Below, piece by piece: positions 7,137-8,661 of a DNA stretch of 8,661 bases. The notes below the pieces were generated by a model. That model saw only the letters and a list, made by a program, of their open reading frames with translations, was not told the origin of the DNA and ran no database searches. Positions within the stretch are counted from its first letter, which is position 1. Each line of letters begins with the position of its first letter. Source of the stretch: Halobacteriales archaeon QH_8_67_36 (lineage in GTDB: Archaea; Halobacteriota; Halobacteria; Halobacteriales; Haloarculaceae); assembly GCA_003021755.1 (NCBI GenBank), contig PXQZ01000129.1, positions 1-8,661 on the forward strand. Reading direction: 5' to 3'. The position numbers were made by a program, and so were the translations under genes.

Positions 7137-7160
7137 TTGGTCAGAGGGTGACTCCTTGAG

Positions 7161-7167
7161 TACTTAA
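7161..7167 (-). promoter_or_regulatory. TATA-like box for the ROK kinase gene
   Basis: Read on the minus strand, TTAAGTA is centred 28 bp before the ATG of the ROK gene, the classical spacing for a leaderless haloarchaeal transcript. No Shine-Dalgarno sequence stands close to the start. The gene can probably be transcribed independently of pyk, perhaps with some readthrough. A short inverted repeat (ACTC-CTT-GAGT, 7151-7161) lies between the box and the start codon and touches the box. Confidence 0.6.
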
Positions 7168-7180
7168 TTGCACAGATTCA

Positions 7181-7194
7181 CGGTAACGTTACCG
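7181..7194. repeat. Perfect 14-bp palindrome at the end of pyk
   Basis: CGGTAACGTTACCG is its own reverse complement. It contains the pyk TAA stop codon (7189-7191, minus strand) and ends 14 bp upstream of the ROK TATA-like box. Its placement suits a dimeric regulator of the ROK promoter, but no known operator is assigned. Confidence 0.5.
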
Positions 7195-8661
7195 GTCGGG
7201 GAGTTGCTCGCGGGCCTCGGACTGTTCGTAGACGACGCCGCGCTCGGCGTCGAGCGTCAGAACGTCGCCGTCGTCGATGCGGTCCGGGAGCGCCGCGTCG
7301 CCGACCATCGGAATCGATAGCTCGCGGGCGACGATGGCAGCGTAACTCGTCAGGCCCTCGTGGGCGCCGACGATGCCACTGATTCGCTCCATCTCGCCGC
7401 GAAACTCCCCGTCGAAGCTCTCGGGCACGACCAGGATCGCACCCTCTGGGGCATCCGAGACGTCGCCGTCTTTGAGATAGTAGACGGGCCCGGTCGCGAG
7501 TCCCTCGACGACGGACCGACCGCTGACGACCGTCTCGGCGGCCACGTGGACTTTCAGCATGTTCGCGGTATTCATTCCGTCCAGTTCGGTCATCATGCCG
7601 GAGATAACGACGACCGTATCGCCGCCCTCGGCGGCGTCGGTGTCGAGAGCGGCCTGGACCGCGTTCTGGATGACAGCGTCGGCGCCGTCGTTGGTGTACT
7701 CGGTCGTGACGGGGATGATTCCCCAGGAGAGCGCAAGCTTGCGACGGACCCGTTCGCTCGGGGTCGAGGCGACGATGGGAATCGACGGGCGGTACTTCGC
7801 GGCCTTGAGTGCAGTGTACCCCGATTCGGAGGCGGCGACGACGGCGTCGGCCTCGATGTCGCGCGCGAGAAAGCGGGCCGAGCGAGCCAGCGCGTCGGTT
7901 CGGGTGTTGCCGGCGTCGGGGATGCGCTGTTCGCGGGACTCGGCGTACTCCTCGCTGCCCTCGACGTCGCGGACGATGCGGTCCATCGTCTCGACGACGC
8001 GGCTCGGGTGGTCGCCGACGGCCGTCTCGCCGGAGAGCATGACGGCGTCGGTCCCGTCGAGCACGGCGTTGGCCACGTCGGAGGCCTCCGCGCGGGTCGG
8101 TCGGCGGGAGTGAACCATCGAGTCGAGCATCTCCGTCGCCGTGATGACGGGGACGCCGGCCTGGTAGCACTTCCGAATGACGCGTTTCTGGATGATGGGA
8201 ACGTCTTCCAGCGGCATCTCGACGCCAAGGTCGCCGCGGGCGACCATGATACCGTAGGCGGCATCGATGATACTGTCGATGTTCTCGACGGCGCCCGCCC
8301 GCTCTATTTTCGCGATGATGGGGATGTCAACGCCCTTCTCCTCCAGGGCGTCGTTTATTTCGTAGATGGCGTCACCGTCGCGAACGAACGAGGCGGCGAC
8401 GAAATCCGGCTTCTTGTCGGCGGCGATCTGAATCTCGCGCCGGTCGTTTTCCGTTATCGTCGCGAGGTCCAGGTCGACGCCGGGGACGTTGACGCCTTTC
8501 CGGGCGCCCAGCTTTCCGCCGTTCTCGACGTGGGCGACGACGGCGACGCCGTCGACGCTCTTGACGGTCGTCTCGATGCGGCCGTCGTCGAGCAACACGC
8601 GGTCGCCCGGCTTCGCGTTCCCGATAGACTGGGAGAGACCGACCTCCATCGGGGTCGCGTC
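7189..8661 (-). CDS. pyk: Pyruvate kinase with C-terminal PEP-utilising domain (5' end outside window)
   Basis: Transfers phosphate from phosphoenolpyruvate to ADP, the last step of glycolysis and of the Entner-Doudoroff lower trunk. The frame is open to the right edge, so the first ~95 residues, including the initial NAKIVCTLGP-type strand, are missing. ATG 8649 is an internal Met, not the start. The 490 visible residues, numbered here from that Met, show the end of the B domain. They also carry the catalytic IIAKIE (111-116), the metal/PEP motif MVARGDLGVE (135-144), and TATEMLDSM...RPTRAEASDVANAVLDGTDAVMLSGETA (170-210). The allosteric C domain follows (about 250-375). A mobile domain like that of PEP synthase and PPDK occupies about 375-478, as in Bacillus-type pyruvate kinases. 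Its motif reads EGLTSYAAIVAREL (431-444), with Tyr436 in place of the phosphorylatable His, so phosphotransfer by this domain is unlikely. It lies upstream of the ROK kinase on the same strand. Confidence 0.97.
   Translation of the reverse strand, partial: DATPMEVGLSQSIGNAKPGDRVLLDDGRIETTVKSVDGVAVVAHVENGGKLGARKGVNVPGVDLDLATITENDRREIQIAADKKPDFVAASFVRDGDAIYEINDALEEKGVDIPIIAKIERAGAVENIDSIIDAAYGIMVARGDLGVEMPLEDVPIIQKRVIRKCYQAGVPVITATEMLDSMVHSRRPTRAEASDVANAVLDGTDAVMLSGETAVGDHPSRVVETMDRIVRDVEGSEEYAESREQRIPDAGNTRTDALARSARFLARDIEADAVVAASESGYTALKAAKYRPSIPIVASTPSERVRRKLALSWGIIPVTTEYTNDGADAVIQNAVQAALDTDAAEGGDTVVVISGMMTELDGMNTANMLKVHVAAETVVSGRSVVEGLATGPVYYLKDGDVSDAPEGAILVVPESFDGEFRGEMERISGIVGAHEGLTSYAAIVARELSIPMVGDAALPDRIDDGDVLTLDAERGVVYEQSEAREQLPDR

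Noticed and set aside
5562..7151. 529-codon plus-strand open frame spanning the Cdc6-like and ROK genes
   Set aside because: It overlaps two genes with clear motifs, and its Arg/Gly-rich translation has no domain. It is a GC-driven shadow.
7151..7161. TrmB operator at the ROK promoter
   Set aside because: Half-sites are similar, but the spacer is shorter than the TACT-N7/8-GAGTA pattern I recall, so I did not name it as such.
7178..8170. 330-codon minus-strand frame inside pyk
   Set aside because: It is out of frame with pyruvate kinase, and the Arg-rich composition is typical of a frame-shifted shadow.
8647..8649. ATG at 8649 as the pyruvate kinase start
   Set aside because: The frame continues upstream to the window edge and the conserved N-terminal part of the enzyme is missing, so this is an internal Met.

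Overview
The window looks like chromosomal DNA from a halophilic archaeon (class Halobacteria). It is GC-rich, with acidic Asp/Glu-rich soluble proteins, a bacterial-type glycerol kinase, an Orc1/Cdc6-type protein, and A/T-rich TATA-like boxes near several starts. The gene set would suit a Haloarcula-like family, but I cannot fix the genus by eye.

Layout. Positions 1-270 hold no gene I can support. A photolyase/cryptochrome-family flavoprotein (271-1839, +) follows. It has an N-terminal extension, several substitutions at classical photolyase residues, and an acidic tail ending in a PIP-box-like motif. Positions 1840-2265 are a 426-bp gap with a possible decayed coding remnant, a T-tract, and then the promoter region of the next unit. 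Glycerol kinase glpK (2266-3798, +) is followed after 4 bp by a polytopic membrane protein (3803-4933, +) that shows an internal duplication. A divergent Orc1/Cdc6 AAA+ paralogue (4999-6168, +) comes next; its Walker A is intact but Walker B, sensor 1 and sensor 2 look degenerate. It converges with a ROK-family sugar kinase (6165-7136, -), and the two stop codons overlap. Upstream of the ROK gene on the same strand is pyruvate kinase (7189-8661, -). It is cut at its 5' end by the window edge and carries a C-terminal PEP-utilising mobile domain in which the usual His is Tyr.

How the genes fit together. GlpK phosphorylates glycerol, and the coupled membrane protein is a natural candidate for glycerol entry, although it has no aquaporin NPA motif. 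Glycerol 3-phosphate would reach dihydroxyacetone phosphate through glycerol-3-phosphate dehydrogenase (glpABC), which is not in the window. Pyruvate kinase catalyses the last step of the lower glycolytic trunk. The ROK kinase is a predicted glucokinase, but haloarchaea usually degrade glucose by a semi-phosphorylative Entner-Doudoroff route that does not start with glucokinase, so its substrate is open. The photolyase and Cdc6-like genes are DNA-metabolism genes with no evident link to the carbon genes.

The best candidates for something undescribed are the photolyase-family protein with a possible PCNA-binding tail and altered active site, the duplicated membrane protein next to GlpK, and the Cdc6 paralogue that seems able to bind but perhaps not hydrolyse ATP. 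No mobile element, CRISPR array, tRNA, rRNA or replication-origin repeat was found.
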